Part shown: one piece after another, positions 46,998 through 56,979 of the stretch | Numbering within the stretch: the stretch's first letter is position 1 | Layout: every line of letters begins with the position of its first letter | Assembly (NCBI GenBank): GCA_016707485.1 | Contig: JADJHN010000002.1 | Coordinates: 1,116,001-1,180,000 of the forward strand | Origin: Lysobacterales bacterium | GTDB taxonomy: Bacteria; Pseudomonadota; Gammaproteobacteria; Xanthomonadales; Rhodanobacteraceae | Length of the DNA: 64,000 bases | Direction of reading: 5' to 3' | Notes under the pieces: generated by a model | What the model was told of the DNA's origin: nothing | The model's database searches: none | What the model saw: only the letters and a program-made list of their open reading frames with translations | Made by a program: the position numbers and the translations under genes

Positions 46998-47861
46998 CTA
47001 GACCGCTGCCGCGCCGCCGACGATTTCCGAGATTTCCTGGGTGATCGCAGCCTGGCGAGCCTTGTTGTAGATCAGGGTAAGCGTGCCGATGGCCTTGGTC
47101 GCGTTGTCCGACGCGCTCTTCATGGCCACCATGCGCGCGGCATGTTCGCTGGCGAGGTTTTCGAGGGTTGCCTGGTAGACCAGCGACTCGACATAGCGCT
47201 TCAGCACGTGGTCGAGAACGGAAGCCGGATCGGGCTCGTAGAGATAGTCCCAGGAGTGTGAGCTGGTCAGCTCGTCCGAAGGTGGCAGCGGCAGCAACTG
47301 GTCGACCGTCGCCTTCTGCGTCATGGTGTTGACGAAATCGTTGTAGACCAGCGACAGGCGATCGATGCGACCATCGGTGTAGGCATCGAGCATGACCTTG
47401 ATGACGCCGATCAACTGGTCGATCTGCGGCCTTTCGCCGAGATGGGTGACGCTGCCGACCATGTTCACCTTGAGGCGGCGGAAATACGCACTCGCCTTCT
47501 GGCCGATGCAGACCATGTCCACTTCAACGCCCTTGTCCTGCCAGGCGCGGATCTGCCCGAGCAGGTTGCGGAACAGGTTGGTGTTGAGGCCACCGCAAAG
47601 GCCGCGATCAGTCGAGACAATGACGTAGCCGACGCGCTTGATCTCGCTGCGCTCGACCATGAACGGATGCTTGTACTCGCTGTTGGCACGTGCAATGTGG
47701 CCAATGGCCTGGCGCATCAGGCGCGCATACGGGCGCGAGGCCTTCATCAGGTCCTGCGCCTTGCGGATCTTCGATGCCGAGACCATCTCCAGCGCGCGCG
47801 TCACCTTGCGGGTGTTCTGCACGCTCTTGATCTTGGTTTTGATTTCTCTGCCGCCGGCCAT
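46998..47861 (-). CDS. atpG: ATP synthase gamma subunit
   Basis: 287 residues, central rotor shaft of F1. N-terminal helix MAGGREIKTKIKSVQNTRKV, then TRALEMVSASKIRKAQ, VSTDRGLCGGLNTNLFRNLL, and the C-terminal helix SDNATKAIGTLTLIYNKARQ followed by ITQEISEIVGGAA. Length is typical. Flanked on both sides within the operon by heptamer-type spacer elements. Confidence 0.96.
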   Translation of the reverse strand: MAGGREIKTKIKSVQNTRKVTRALEMVSASKIRKAQDLMKASRPYARLMRQAIGHIARANSEYKHPFMVERSEIKRVGYVIVSTDRGLCGGLNTNLFRNLLGQIRAWQDKGVEVDMVCIGQKASAYFRRLKVNMVGSVTHLGERPQIDQLIGVIKVMLDAYTDGRIDRLSLVYNDFVNTMTQKATVDQLLPLPPSDELTSSHSWDYLYEPDPASVLDHVLKRYVESLVYQATLENLASEHAARMVAMKSASDNATKAIGTLTLIYNKARQAAITQEISEIVGGAAAV

Positions 47862-47883
47862 GCTCTTGCTCGCTATGCTCGCT

Positions 47884-48032
47884 TCGTGGGAATCGGGAGT
47901 GGGGAATGGGGAATGGTTTTTAGAGCCGGGAATGGAGAATCGGGAATGGAGAATGGGTAAAGCGACAGCGCGCTACCTAGGCTCTTGCCCTTGCTTCCAA
48001 CTATTCCCTGTTCCGTATTCTCGATTCCCAAG
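47884..48032. repeat. Heptamer inverted element between atpA and atpG
   Basis: G-rich arm at about 47887-47958 (GGGAATCGGGAGTGGGGAAT; CCGGGAATGGAGAATCGGGA; GAATGGGTAAAG) and C-rich arm at about 48000-48030 (CTATTCCCTGTTCCGTATTC; TCGATTCCCAAGG). The G-rich side holds more than eight G-tracts. This is the longest of the three elements inside the atp operon. Confidence 0.72.
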
Positions 48033-48037
48033 GGCTC

Positions 48038-49585
<1,548 letters not shown>

Positions 49586-49715
49586 TTTGGTTTCCCGGTT
49601 CGTGTACGGCCTTTGCCGCACGCGGATGTTTCAGTATTGGGTTGTGCGGTGGGGAGTCAGCAGCCGAGGTGGTAGGCGCGATGCGCTCGCCGCCCACTGC
49701 CGGCTGCCCATGCGT

Positions 49716-50249
49716 TCACTGGACCAGCGCCTGTTCGAGTCGCGCCAGGCGGCCGCGCACCGAACCATCAATGACAATCTCGCCGGCGTCGATGACGGCA
49801 CCGCCGAGCATCTTCGGATCAATCGACTGGCTCAGCTCGATGTCGCGATTGAAACGACGCTTGAGTGCCGCGCTGATCTTTTCGAGCTCGGCCGCTTCGA
49901 CACGGGTTGCCGTGCGCAGTCGCACTTTCAAGGTGCGTTCCGATTCCAGCTTGAGCTGCTCGAACAGCGCGCCAATCTCGGGCAGCGCCCACAGGCGGCC
50001 ATTGTCGGCCAGCAGGCTGATGAAGCGGCCAAAGTCCGAATCGACCTTTTCGGCATGCGGCAGGAACAAGGAGGCGAGTTCGCCCGCGCTCAGGCGCGGA
50101 TTGCCAAGCAGGCCGACCACACGCGGATCAGCGGCCACCTGTGCGGCAAAGGCGAGCTTTTCCGCCCAGGCGGCCAAGCTGCCTTTCGACACGGCCGTCT
50201 CGAATGCGGCGCGTGCGTACGGTCGGGCCAGGGTCAGTGCGCTGGACAT
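49716..50249 (-). CDS. atpH: ATP synthase delta subunit
   Basis: 177 residues, peripheral stalk cap linking F1 alpha to the b subunits. LARPYARAAFETAVSKGSLA at the N-terminus and the C-terminal motif LSQSIDPKMLGGAVIDAGEI, then VIDGSVRGRLARLEQALVQ, are family signatures. Four bases after the atpF stop. Confidence 0.95.
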   Translation of the reverse strand: MSSALTLARPYARAAFETAVSKGSLAAWAEKLAFAAQVAADPRVVGLLGNPRLSAGELASLFLPHAEKVDSDFGRFISLLADNGRLWALPEIGALFEQLKLESERTLKVRLRTATRVEAAELEKISAALKRRFNRDIELSQSIDPKMLGGAVIDAGEIVIDGSVRGRLARLEQALVQ

Positions 50250-50253
50250 GGGA

Positions 50254-50724
50254 TCAGATCTCGCTCACGAGCTGGTCGAGCAGATCCTTGTGCGCACTGG
50301 CATCGATCTCGCGCTTGAGGATCTTTTCGGCACCGGCGACGGCGAGCGCGGCAACCTTGGTCCGCAGTTCCTCGCGGGCACGGTGCGCCATGCTCTCGAT
50401 TTCGGCGGCGGCAATGGCTTTCTGCTTGGTGCCTTCGACGATGGCATCGGTGCGCGCCTTGTCGACGATCTGGCCCGCCTGCTGGCTGGCCTTGTCGATG
50501 ATCGCGACGGCTTCGACGCGAGCCTTGCGGATCTCGTCGGCGACGCGCGAATCGGCATCCGCGAGTTCCTGGCGGGCACGATCGGCTGCAGCCAGACCTT
50601 CGGCGATCTTGGCCTGGCGTTCTTCGATTGCCGCGATGATGTGTGGCCAGATGAATTTCATCACCAGCCAGACAACGGCGAAGAACACAATGCCCTGGAT
50701 CACCAGAGTGATATTGGGAATCAT
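50254..50724 (-). CDS. atpF: ATP synthase b subunit
   Basis: 156 residues. One N-terminal membrane helix (ITLVIQGIVFFAVVWLVMKF) and a long charged helix of the peripheral stalk (ERQAKIAEGLAAADRARQEL ... DARVADEIRKARVEAVAIID region). Ends DKLLDQLVSEI-like with typical length. Encoded between atpE and atpH. Confidence 0.94.
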   Translation of the reverse strand: MIPNITLVIQGIVFFAVVWLVMKFIWPHIIAAIEERQAKIAEGLAAADRARQELADADSRVADEIRKARVEAVAIIDKASQQAGQIVDKARTDAIVEGTKQKAIAAAEIESMAHRAREELRTKVAALAVAGAEKILKREIDASAHKDLLDQLVSEI

Positions 50725-50787
50725 TTTTCTTGCTCCTGCGTGACGGCGGCCGGGTGGCCGCCGCGCGGATGCCGGGTTAACGGATGA

Positions 50788-51075
50788 TTACTGGACGCCG
50801 AGCGTGGCGAGCAGCGGGTTTGCAAACAGCAGCAGCAGGGCGATGGCGACGCCGATGATCGGCACCGCATCGAGCAAGCCGGCGACGATGAACATCTTGG
50901 TCTGCAGCATCGGCGTGAGTTCCGGCTGGCGCGATGCGCCTTCAATGAACTTGCCGCCGAGGATGGCGAAGCCGATCGCCGTTCCGAGCGCGCCGAATCC
51001 GATCAGGAGGGCGGCGGCGATGACCGTCATGCTGAGCAGGTCGCCGACCTGGGCAACGTTTGCGATGGTTTCCAT
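50788..51075 (-). CDS. atpE: ATP synthase c subunit
   Basis: 95 residues, two-helix rotor ring subunit. Helix 1 has the Gly-rich GFGALGTAIGFAILGGKFIE; the loop has ARQPEL-like GASRQPELTP; helix 2 contains the ion-binding acid as Asp in VAGLLDAVPIIGVAIALLLL. Asp with no Na+-site Gln/Ser signature implies proton coupling. A 20-residue N-terminal hydrophilic lead precedes helix 1. Confidence 0.95.
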   Translation of the reverse strand: METIANVAQVGDLLSMTVIAAALLIGFGALGTAIGFAILGGKFIEGASRQPELTPMLQTKMFIVAGLLDAVPIIGVAIALLLLFANPLLATLGVQ

Positions 51076-51126
51076 GGTTCTCTCCGTGTTGACTGTATTG
51101 GTTGGTTGGAAAAGGTGAGACGAAAA

Positions 51127-51978
51127 TCAATGGTGCTCTGCAGCCATGCTCAGGTAAACAATCGAGAGCACCATGAAGATGAAGGCCTGCAGCGTGATGA
51201 TGAGGATGTGGAAGGCGGTCCAGGCAAAGCCGGCGATGAACTGGCCCATGCCCAGCAGGTAGGTCGAGAAGTGGGTGAGTGAGGCACCCAGGGTCAGCAC
51301 GGCGATGAGGATGAAAATCAGCTCGCCCGCGTACATGTTGCCGAACAGTCGCAGCGACAGCGACAACGGCCGCACCAACTCCTCGATCACGCGCAAGAGC
51401 AGGTTGAACGGCGCGAACCACGGGCCGAACGGGGCAGTGAAGAATTCCTTGAAGAAGCCGACCACGCCCTTGTGCTTGAGGCCGACATACTGGATCAGCA
51501 GGAATACCGTGATCGACATGCCGAAGGTGGTGTTGATGTCGGCGGTCGGCACGACGCGCAGATAGGCGTGGGCGGGATCGTGGCCGGTCATCTGGTGTGC
51601 GCCGGCCCAGGCCCACGGCAGCAGGTCTACCGGCAGCATGTCCATGAAATTCATCATGAACACGAGCACGAAGATGGTCAGCGACAGCGGCGCGATGATC
51701 TTGCTGCGACCGTGGAATGTTTCGCGGACCATGCCGTCGACAAAGCCGACCAGCATCTCGATGGCGCACTGCACCTTGCCCGGCACGCCGGACGTGGCAC
51801 GGCGCGCGACACGGATGAAATACCAGACAAAGAGGAGGGCGGCGAGCAGCTTGATGAGGACGCTGTCGAGGTTGATCAGCCAGAACTGCCCCTCGGTACC
51901 CGGCATCTGCACCTGCCAATGATGCAGGTGGTGCTTGATGTACTCGGTCATGTTCGGCGATGCGTGTTCGCTGGCCAT
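51127..51978 (-). CDS. atpB: ATP synthase a subunit
   Basis: 283 residues, stator half-channel subunit. Membrane helices include LIKLLAALLFVWYFIRVARR and the essential Arg helix PLSLSLRLFGNMYAGELIFI, followed by FHILIITLQAFIFMVLSIVY. ATG at 51978 (MASEHASPNMTEYIKHH) is taken; the frame runs six codons further up. Confidence 0.95.
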   Translation of the reverse strand: MASEHASPNMTEYIKHHLHHWQVQMPGTEGQFWLINLDSVLIKLLAALLFVWYFIRVARRATSGVPGKVQCAIEMLVGFVDGMVRETFHGRSKIIAPLSLTIFVLVFMMNFMDMLPVDLLPWAWAGAHQMTGHDPAHAYLRVVPTADINTTFGMSITVFLLIQYVGLKHKGVVGFFKEFFTAPFGPWFAPFNLLLRVIEELVRPLSLSLRLFGNMYAGELIFILIAVLTLGASLTHFSTYLLGMGQFIAGFAWTAFHILIITLQAFIFMVLSIVYLSMAAEHH

Positions 51979-51982
51979 CGGT

Positions 51983-52351
51983 CTACCTGATTGCAATGAG
52001 GCTGATCCAGAATGAAAACTGTGCTGCCAGTACGCCGGCGATCAGCCCGGCGAAAGGCAGTTTCAAGACTGCGATGGCCAGTGTCAGCGCCAGGCACAGC
52101 CAGAACCACTTGATGACTTCCGCCGCATAGGCGGAACGCAATACGTCGCGTGCCGGGGCAACGCCCCGCCCGAACAGGCGCAAGGCAAACAAGCCGTTGC
52201 CGATCGCGATGATGGCACCGCCCACGAAGGTTGCCGAGCCGATCCGCCAACCGTACATCGAAGCGACCAATGCGACCACGAAGGTCACTCCGATCTGCAA
52301 AAGCGCGGTGCGAACCGCCACGCGCCAGCCATGGGCGATGGAATTGCGCAC
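51983..52351 (-). CDS. atpI: ATP synthase accessory protein AtpI
   Basis: 122 residues from a GTG start. Four hydrophobic helices (AVRTALLQIGVTFVVALVAS; ATFVGGAIIAIGNGLFALRL; EVIKWFWLCLALTLAIAVLK; AGLIAGVLAAQFSFWISLIA) match the small AtpI/UncI family, thought to help Mg2+ uptake or c-ring assembly. First gene of the operon, four bases before atpB. Confidence 0.88.
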   Translation of the reverse strand: MRNSIAHGWRVAVRTALLQIGVTFVVALVASMYGWRIGSATFVGGAIIAIGNGLFALRLFGRGVAPARDVLRSAYAAEVIKWFWLCLALTLAIAVLKLPFAGLIAGVLAAQFSFWISLIAIR

Positions 52352-52723
52352 CTGGTTTTGCTCGAATGCTTGTTGGGATCACGGTCAGCCAGCAAAAATG
52401 CTGCCTGCAGAGCCGCCGAATTGTATCAGCAGGTGTTTGGCAGTCGCAACCGAGAAAACCCCCTGGGCGGCGCTGGATCGGCCCGGCAAGGGCATCGCCG
52501 GATTCGGGCAAGTCGACCCTGCTCCTCGCCAGGCCTGATGGTGCCGGCCCCAGGGACATGCGCCGTGTGCAGCCCGCAGGCTTTGCCCGCTCACTGCGTC
52601 CAATTGTCACCCCGCCCGCCGCATCGGCGGGTGCCCGCGGCGCATTTGGTTGCCGCTGGCATGGCTGGCTCGGCATAATCAGGAGTCCGGGCTCGACCCC
52701 GCTGCGTCAGGGATCACGCTTCA
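52352..52723. other. Divergent control region between the atp operon and the FHA cluster
   Basis: 372 bases. It holds the candidate atp promoter at 52420-52449 on the minus strand. ORFs crossing it on either strand have no family features. Several inverted GC stretches are present around 52550-52650 but no clear promoter for the plus-strand FHA operon is visible. Confidence 0.5.
52420..52449 (-). promoter_or_regulatory. Candidate sigma-70 promoter of the atp operon
   Basis: Read on the minus strand: -35 TTGCGA at 52449-52444, 18-base spacer, -10 TACAAT at 52425-52420. Transcription would begin near 52412, giving a leader of about 60 bases before the atpI GTG at 52351. Confidence 0.5.
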
Positions 52724-53578
52724 ATGAGTCAAGCTGCCGATGCCTACCTTGAATTGCCGGCTGGCCAGGCGGTTTATGCCGAGGGCGATTCCGGGTCGAC
52801 GATGTACATCATCGAGGCAGGAACGGTCGATCTGCTGCTGGCGGCACGCGGAGCCGAGCCGATCGCCAGCTATGGCCCTGGCGACTTCTTCGGCGAGGCG
52901 TCGATGCTGGCCGAACAGCCGCGCTTCAGCTCGGCCATCGTGCGCAAGCCGGTGCGCCTGCTCAAGATCGAGCGGGCCGGATTCGCCGACCTGCTCGCCC
53001 GGCACGTCGAAATCGGCATTGCCATCATTTGCAAGCTGGCGCAGCGCCACCAGCAATGCGAGTTGCGTCTGGCCTCCGCCCTGCTCGAAGCGGCGCAAAA
53101 GCGCAAGCCGACCAGTGCCCCGCCTCGAGACGCCGCGCGCGCCGCGCCGGCGGCACCGGGTGAAACCCTCCAGCAATCGGCGAGGCTGGAGCCGCCGCCT
53201 TCGCGAACCACGATCGAGCCACCGCGGGCATCGCCGCCGGTCGCGAAATTGCGTGGCGGTTGTGCACTCAAGCATGCCAAAGGCAGCGTGTTCGCGCTCG
53301 ATCCGGCGCTCAACGAGTTTCTCGTCGGTCGGCCTGATCCGCGGGCCGGCATCAATCCGGAGATCGATCTCAGCGAGGTTGATCCGACGCGCAGCTTGAG
53401 CCGGCGGCATGCCAGACTGGTTCGACAGGGCCAGCTTTTCTTCGTGCGCGAAGATGCGCGCACGGTGAATGGGACCTTTGTAAACAATGTGCGGATCGGA
53501 ACCGGCGTCGATGTTCCGGTCAAGCCCGGGGATACGCTGCGCTTTGGCGCGGTCGAGGTCGAATTTTCTGCCGCCTGA
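52724..53578 (+). CDS. Cyclic nucleotide-binding plus FHA domain protein
   Basis: 284 residues, cytoplasmic. Residues about 5-125 are a cNMP-binding beta-barrel: GDSGSTMYIIEAGTVDLLLA, GPGDFFGEASMLAEQPR. The R-x-(S/T)-A phosphate cassette appears as PRFSSAIVRK. A Pro/Ala-rich linker (130-185) leads to an FHA domain (about 190-284) with FLVGRPDPRAG, SLSRRHARLVRQG and TVNGTFVNNVRIG, the phosphothreonine pocket residues. Lacks an HTH, so it is not a Crp-type regulator. First of three plus-strand signalling genes with 19- and 1-base gaps. Confidence 0.9.
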   Translation: MSQAADAYLELPAGQAVYAEGDSGSTMYIIEAGTVDLLLAARGAEPIASYGPGDFFGEASMLAEQPRFSSAIVRKPVRLLKIERAGFADLLARHVEIGIAIICKLAQRHQQCELRLASALLEAAQKRKPTSAPPRDAARAAPAAPGETLQQSARLEPPPSRTTIEPPRASPPVAKLRGGCALKHAKGSVFALDPALNEFLVGRPDPRAGINPEIDLSEVDPTRSLSRRHARLVRQGQLFFVREDARTVNGTFVNNVRIGTGVDVPVKPGDTLRFGAVEVEFSAA

Positions 53579-53597
53579 CGCGGCTCGGAGACTGAAG

Positions 53598-54572
53598 ATG
53601 GTGAGTAGCCGCGAGTTGCCAGAGTCCCTGACCGGGGTGGATCTCGGTGTCATCGATGCGCTCAAGGCGCTCAAGGAAGAGGCCGATATCCTGCGCGGTC
53701 GCTTGGCCGGTCTCGAGTCGGTCAAATCCGATTTTGATCCGGCCGTGTTCAGTCGGGTCAATGCCGACTACGCGAAACAACTGGCCGGCCTGGAGGCCAA
53801 GTCCGAGCCGCTGCGCCAGCAGGCGCGCGAGTCCTATGCGCGCTTGCGCGGCGCGCTGGCCGACATCAGCCACGCCCACGAGGCGGTCAAGCTGGATCGC
53901 CAGGAGATCGAGCTGCGCCGCAAGCTCGGCGAGTTCAGCGAGGAGGAATACAAGAAGCGCCTGCAGGCCATCGAGACCTCGCTGTCCGAACGCGCCGTCG
54001 CCCACAAGCAGGGCGAGGCACTGCGCGGGCGCTTCCTCGAAGTGTTCGCCAGCGAGGAGGAGTTGCTGCAGGCGGTGCCCGCAGCGCATGCGGGTCCGGC
54101 GAGCACGCAGGAAATGCCGATCGCCGAGGATATCGACATCCCCATGGATCTCGCCGCGCTGGAAATCCCGGCCGCGCAGACGCAGATCCTGCAGGTGCTG
54201 AAGCTGCCCGAGCCGCCCAAGGTGCCGGGCGCGCCTGCCGCCAAGCCGCCGGCATTCGGCGCGAGTGCGACGATGTCGCTGCGCACCGGTCGCCTGGTTC
54301 CGCAGAATCCGGAAGCCGGACGTACGGCCATTCCGCTTCCGCCCAAGCCGATCTCGATCGGTACCGAAGCCAGCAACGAGATCCGCATTGGCGGGCCCGG
54401 TGTCGAACCCCAGCACGCGCGCATCTCGGTCGATTCGCAGGGCTACACCTTGAGCGATCTCGGCAGCAAGTCCGGCACGCGGGTGAATGCCGAGACCATC
54501 CAGCAACGCCTGCTGCGGCACGAGGATGTGATCCAGATCGGCATGGCCCGCTTCGTCTTCCGCGAAGGCTGA
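53598..54572 (+). CDS. Coiled-coil FHA domain protein
   Basis: 324 residues. Residues about 15-160 are strongly charged and heptad-like, a predicted coiled coil (ALKALKEEADILRGRLAGLE; EIELRRKLGEFSEEEYKKRL). A Pro/Ala-rich linker leads to an FHA domain at about 245-324: ISIGTEASNEIRIG, VEPQHARISVDSQGYTLSDL, SGTRVNAETI. Gln replaces the Ser before the conserved His (SRRHA becomes PQHA). ATG at 53598; an upstream frame lies in the previous gene. It probably works as a scaffold for phosphorylated partners. Confidence 0.88.
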   Translation: MVSSRELPESLTGVDLGVIDALKALKEEADILRGRLAGLESVKSDFDPAVFSRVNADYAKQLAGLEAKSEPLRQQARESYARLRGALADISHAHEAVKLDRQEIELRRKLGEFSEEEYKKRLQAIETSLSERAVAHKQGEALRGRFLEVFASEEELLQAVPAAHAGPASTQEMPIAEDIDIPMDLAALEIPAAQTQILQVLKLPEPPKVPGAPAAKPPAFGASATMSLRTGRLVPQNPEAGRTAIPLPPKPISIGTEASNEIRIGGPGVEPQHARISVDSQGYTLSDLGSKSGTRVNAETIQQRLLRHEDVIQIGMARFVFREG

Positions 54573-54573
54573 G

Positions 54574-55059
54574 ATGGCGCTCGAGATCCGCGAGGAAACC
54601 ATTGCCGAGGTGCGCGTGCTCGGCCTGACCGGGCGTCTGGACACCGATACCGCGGCCGATCTCGAATTGGCCGCACAGGACCTGATCGACGCCGGGGCGC
54701 GCGATTTCATCGTCGACCTCGGCGGTGTCGGTTATGTCAGCAGCGCCGGTTTGCGCGTCTTGCTGATGATCGGCAAGTCGATCGACGGCAAGGGCAGCTT
54801 GCGCCTGTGCGGCTTGAACGCGACGGTACGCCAGGTTTTCGATGTCGCCGGTTTCACCCAGTTGTTCGTGATCGGTGCCGACCGCAACGCCGTGCTGCCC
54901 AAGGCCAAGGCCAAGCCAGCGGCTGGGGAATCCGGCAAGGACACTGCGCTTGCGCTCGCCGCAGCAAAGCTGCTGGCGGCGGAAAAATCCGTTTTTGCCG
55001 AGGCCAAAGTCGAGGCTGCCCTCGCCGCCGCTGCCTCGCGCCTGCTGGCCTTGGCTTGA
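54574..55059 (+). CDS. STAS domain anti-sigma factor antagonist-like protein
   Basis: 161 residues. Residues 1-105 are a STAS domain: VRVLGLTGRLDTDTAADLEL and the phosphorylation segment DLGGVGYVSSAGLRVLLMIG with Ser in SSAGL. The last 55 residues are an Ala/Lys-rich extension (KPAAGESGKDTALALAAAKL; AEAKVEAALAAAASRLLAL) not usual in SpoIIAA-type proteins. One base after the FHA gene. The expected partners in partner switching are an anti-sigma kinase and a SpoIIE phosphatase; the phosphatase is next door, the kinase is not in the window. Confidence 0.88.
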   Translation: MALEIREETIAEVRVLGLTGRLDTDTAADLELAAQDLIDAGARDFIVDLGGVGYVSSAGLRVLLMIGKSIDGKGSLRLCGLNATVRQVFDVAGFTQLFVIGADRNAVLPKAKAKPAAGESGKDTALALAAAKLLAAEKSVFAEAKVEAALAAAASRLLALA

Positions 55060-55066
55060 GGCGTGC

Positions 55067-56599
55067 TCAGTCGCGGCTGAGCAGGAGCAAGGTCAGGTCA
55101 TCCGCAGCAGCGGCCGAGCCGACAAAGGCATCGACTTGCCGGTTGATCTCCGCAAGCAGCGCGGGTGCCTTGCCGGCACGCTGCATGGCTGCCTTGGCGC
55201 GCTCGATGCCGAACTGTTCGCCATCCTTGTTCTGCGCCTCGTCGAGACCGTCGGTGTAAAGCAGCAGGCAGGCCCCGGGCGTCAGGGTGATTGTCGATGA
55301 GGCAAAACGTGTCTGCGCGTTCGCGCCGAGGGCGGCGCCCGGCTCCATGACCAGTTGTTCGACATAGCCGTTTGCCGCGCGCAACAGCGGCGCCGGATGA
55401 CCGGCATTGGCAATCTCGACGCGGCCGCTGTCGACGTCGAGGGCAACGACCTGGGCGGTGACGAACATGCCGGCTTCAAGCTCCTCGAGAAGCAGGATGT
55501 TCAGGGTGACCAGCAAGTCGAGTGGCGTGCCGGCCTGGTTTGCGAGCAGGCGCATGGCCATGCCGAAGCGGGCCATGACCAGGGCGGCGGATACCGCCTT
55601 GCCGGAGACATCGGCAATGACCATGCCGACGCGGCCATCGGTAAAATGGAAATAATCATAATGATCGCCGCCGACCACGCGTGCCGGCACGTAGGCTTCG
55701 GCCAGTTCGTAACCGGGCAGGCGAATCGTGTTTTGCGGCAGGAAATGCTGTTGCACGCGGCGGGCGAGGAGCAGGTCGCGCTCGGCGACACGGCGATCCG
55801 GGTGGTTGCCGCGCTCGGCTTCGAGCAGGCCGGCAAGCACACTGGCAATGCCCTTGGCCAGCGAGCGGTCCATCGGGTTCCAGGTATCCGAACGCGCGGA
55901 TTCGGCGACCACGATGCCCAGTGTCTCGCCACCGAGGATGACGGGTGCGGCGAGGATCCCGGCCGGTGCGCGGGCAACGCCGAGCGGTTCAATGGCCGAA
56001 GTGCCACCGGCGACACCATCGACATGACGCAGGCAAGCCTCGGCCAGGGCCAGGCTGACCGGGCGCTGCGCATCGGTGCTTGCCGCTTCCTGGCCATACT
56101 CGATCAGCTTGCGACTGCCGGGGCGGGTGACATACAGGCTGACCCGCTCGCAGCCGATGAAGCGCTCGCGGATGGCACCGAGAACCTGGCTGATCAATGT
56201 GCCGGCTGCCTCGCGCCGCGCCGGCAGCGCGGCAATCCAGGCCAGCAGATCGAGGCGCCCGACCAGTTGCGGGAACGAGCTCTCCGTCCCCTGGCCCGTT
56301 GCCTGCACATCGGTCGTGGTCACGGTCACGGCGACTTCACCAATGACCAGAGCGACCGCGCCCTCGATGCGCAATTCGCCGCGCAAGGGCTGGCCGCGAT
56401 GGAGGATGCCGTTGGCACTTCCGAGATCGCGGATGCGCCAGACACCATCGCTGCCGCAGGTCACCTCGGCATGCCGGCGCGAGACCGTGGAGTCATCGAT
56501 GCGGATGTCGGAATACGCCCCGCGCCCGATCACTGCGGATTCGCTGAAACTGAATTGCTGGCCGGCGAGGGCACCGCTGGTGATGGTCAGGCTCGGCAT
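55067..56599 (-). CDS. FHA-GAF-SpoIIE (PP2C) phosphatase
   Basis: 510 residues. FHA domain about 1-95 (VIGRGAYSDIRIDDSTVSRR; ANGILHRGQPL); GAF-like region about 120-265; RsbU/SpoIIE catalytic domain about 290-510 with VVGGDHYDYFHF, IADVSGKAVSAALVMARFGM, LYTDGLDEAQNKDGEQFG and AAADDLTLLLLS. Metal-binding Asp residues are present, so it should be active. ATG at 56599; the frame extends about 94 codons up into repeat DNA. Convergent with the STAS gene, seven bases apart, which suggests it dephosphorylates that STAS protein. Confidence 0.9.
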   Translation of the reverse strand: MPSLTITSGALAGQQFSFSESAVIGRGAYSDIRIDDSTVSRRHAEVTCGSDGVWRIRDLGSANGILHRGQPLRGELRIEGAVALVIGEVAVTVTTTDVQATGQGTESSFPQLVGRLDLLAWIAALPARREAAGTLISQVLGAIRERFIGCERVSLYVTRPGSRKLIEYGQEAASTDAQRPVSLALAEACLRHVDGVAGGTSAIEPLGVARAPAGILAAPVILGGETLGIVVAESARSDTWNPMDRSLAKGIASVLAGLLEAERGNHPDRRVAERDLLLARRVQQHFLPQNTIRLPGYELAEAYVPARVVGGDHYDYFHFTDGRVGMVIADVSGKAVSAALVMARFGMAMRLLANQAGTPLDLLVTLNILLLEELEAGMFVTAQVVALDVDSGRVEIANAGHPAPLLRAANGYVEQLVMEPGAALGANAQTRFASSTITLTPGACLLLYTDGLDEAQNKDGEQFGIERAKAAMQRAGKAPALLAEINRQVDAFVGSAAAADDLTLLLLSRD

Positions 56600-56692
56600 G
56601 ATCGCGGCAGTGTCGCATGGCAGCCGTCGAAGTTGAAATCCGCGTGCAGTCGTCCAGCGTTGTCGGCAGACAGTCCATTCATGGCATCGCCT

Positions 56693-56725
56693 GCAACTGC
56701 TCGGCAACTGCTCGGCAACTGCTCC
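56693..56725. repeat. Three tandem 11-bp repeats
   Basis: GCAACTGCTCG, GCAACTGCTCG, GCAACTGCTCC at 56693, 56704 and 56715. The same GCAACTGCTC core recurs at about 56848-56857 beside the 36-bp repeat, so these belong to one mosaic element. Confidence 0.8.
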
Positions 56726-56806
56726 TGCGTTGCTCTCGGCCCTTGTTCCCGACAGGGCTCTACCGCCTCCATCCTTGGAGGCGTACCTCCTGCATCCATG
56801 CAGTCG

Positions 56807-56891
56807 TCCTGCGTTGCAGGCATACCGGCCATCCATGGCCATCACCTGCAACTGCTCCTGCGTTGCAGGCATACAGGCCATCCATGGCCAT
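56807..56891. repeat. Two 36-bp direct repeats
   Basis: Copies at 56807-56842 and 56856-56891 differ at one position (CATACCGG versus CATACAGG). Each contains CCTGCGTTGCAGG (a palindrome) and GGCCATCCATGGCC. The second copy abuts the U-tract of the phasin terminator. Confidence 0.85.
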
Positions 56892-56920
56892 AAAAAAACC
56901 GGACGGCGATGCGTCCGGTT
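56892..56920 (-). terminator. Intrinsic terminator of the phasin gene
   Basis: On the minus strand AACCGGACG CATCGC CGTCCGGTT, a 9-bp stem followed by a run of seven T (56898-56892). It lies 60 bases after the phasin stop and is the cleanest terminator in the window. Confidence 0.85.
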
Positions 56921-56979
56921 TGAATGCGTTGCGGCGAATCCGGGGAAAGCCGCAACGCTATCCGTGTTGCTGGAGGCGA

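Larger units (their letters stand above)
56600..56979. other. Repeat-rich leader between phasin and SpoIIE genes
   Basis: 380 bases with no gene. Holds three 11-bp repeats (56693-56725), a GCCTCCAtccTTGGAGGC hairpin (56765-56782), two 36-bp direct repeats (56807-56842 and 56856-56891) and the phasin terminator. The frame of the SpoIIE gene stays open through the repeats on the minus strand, which explains the long upstream ORF. Confidence 0.7.
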
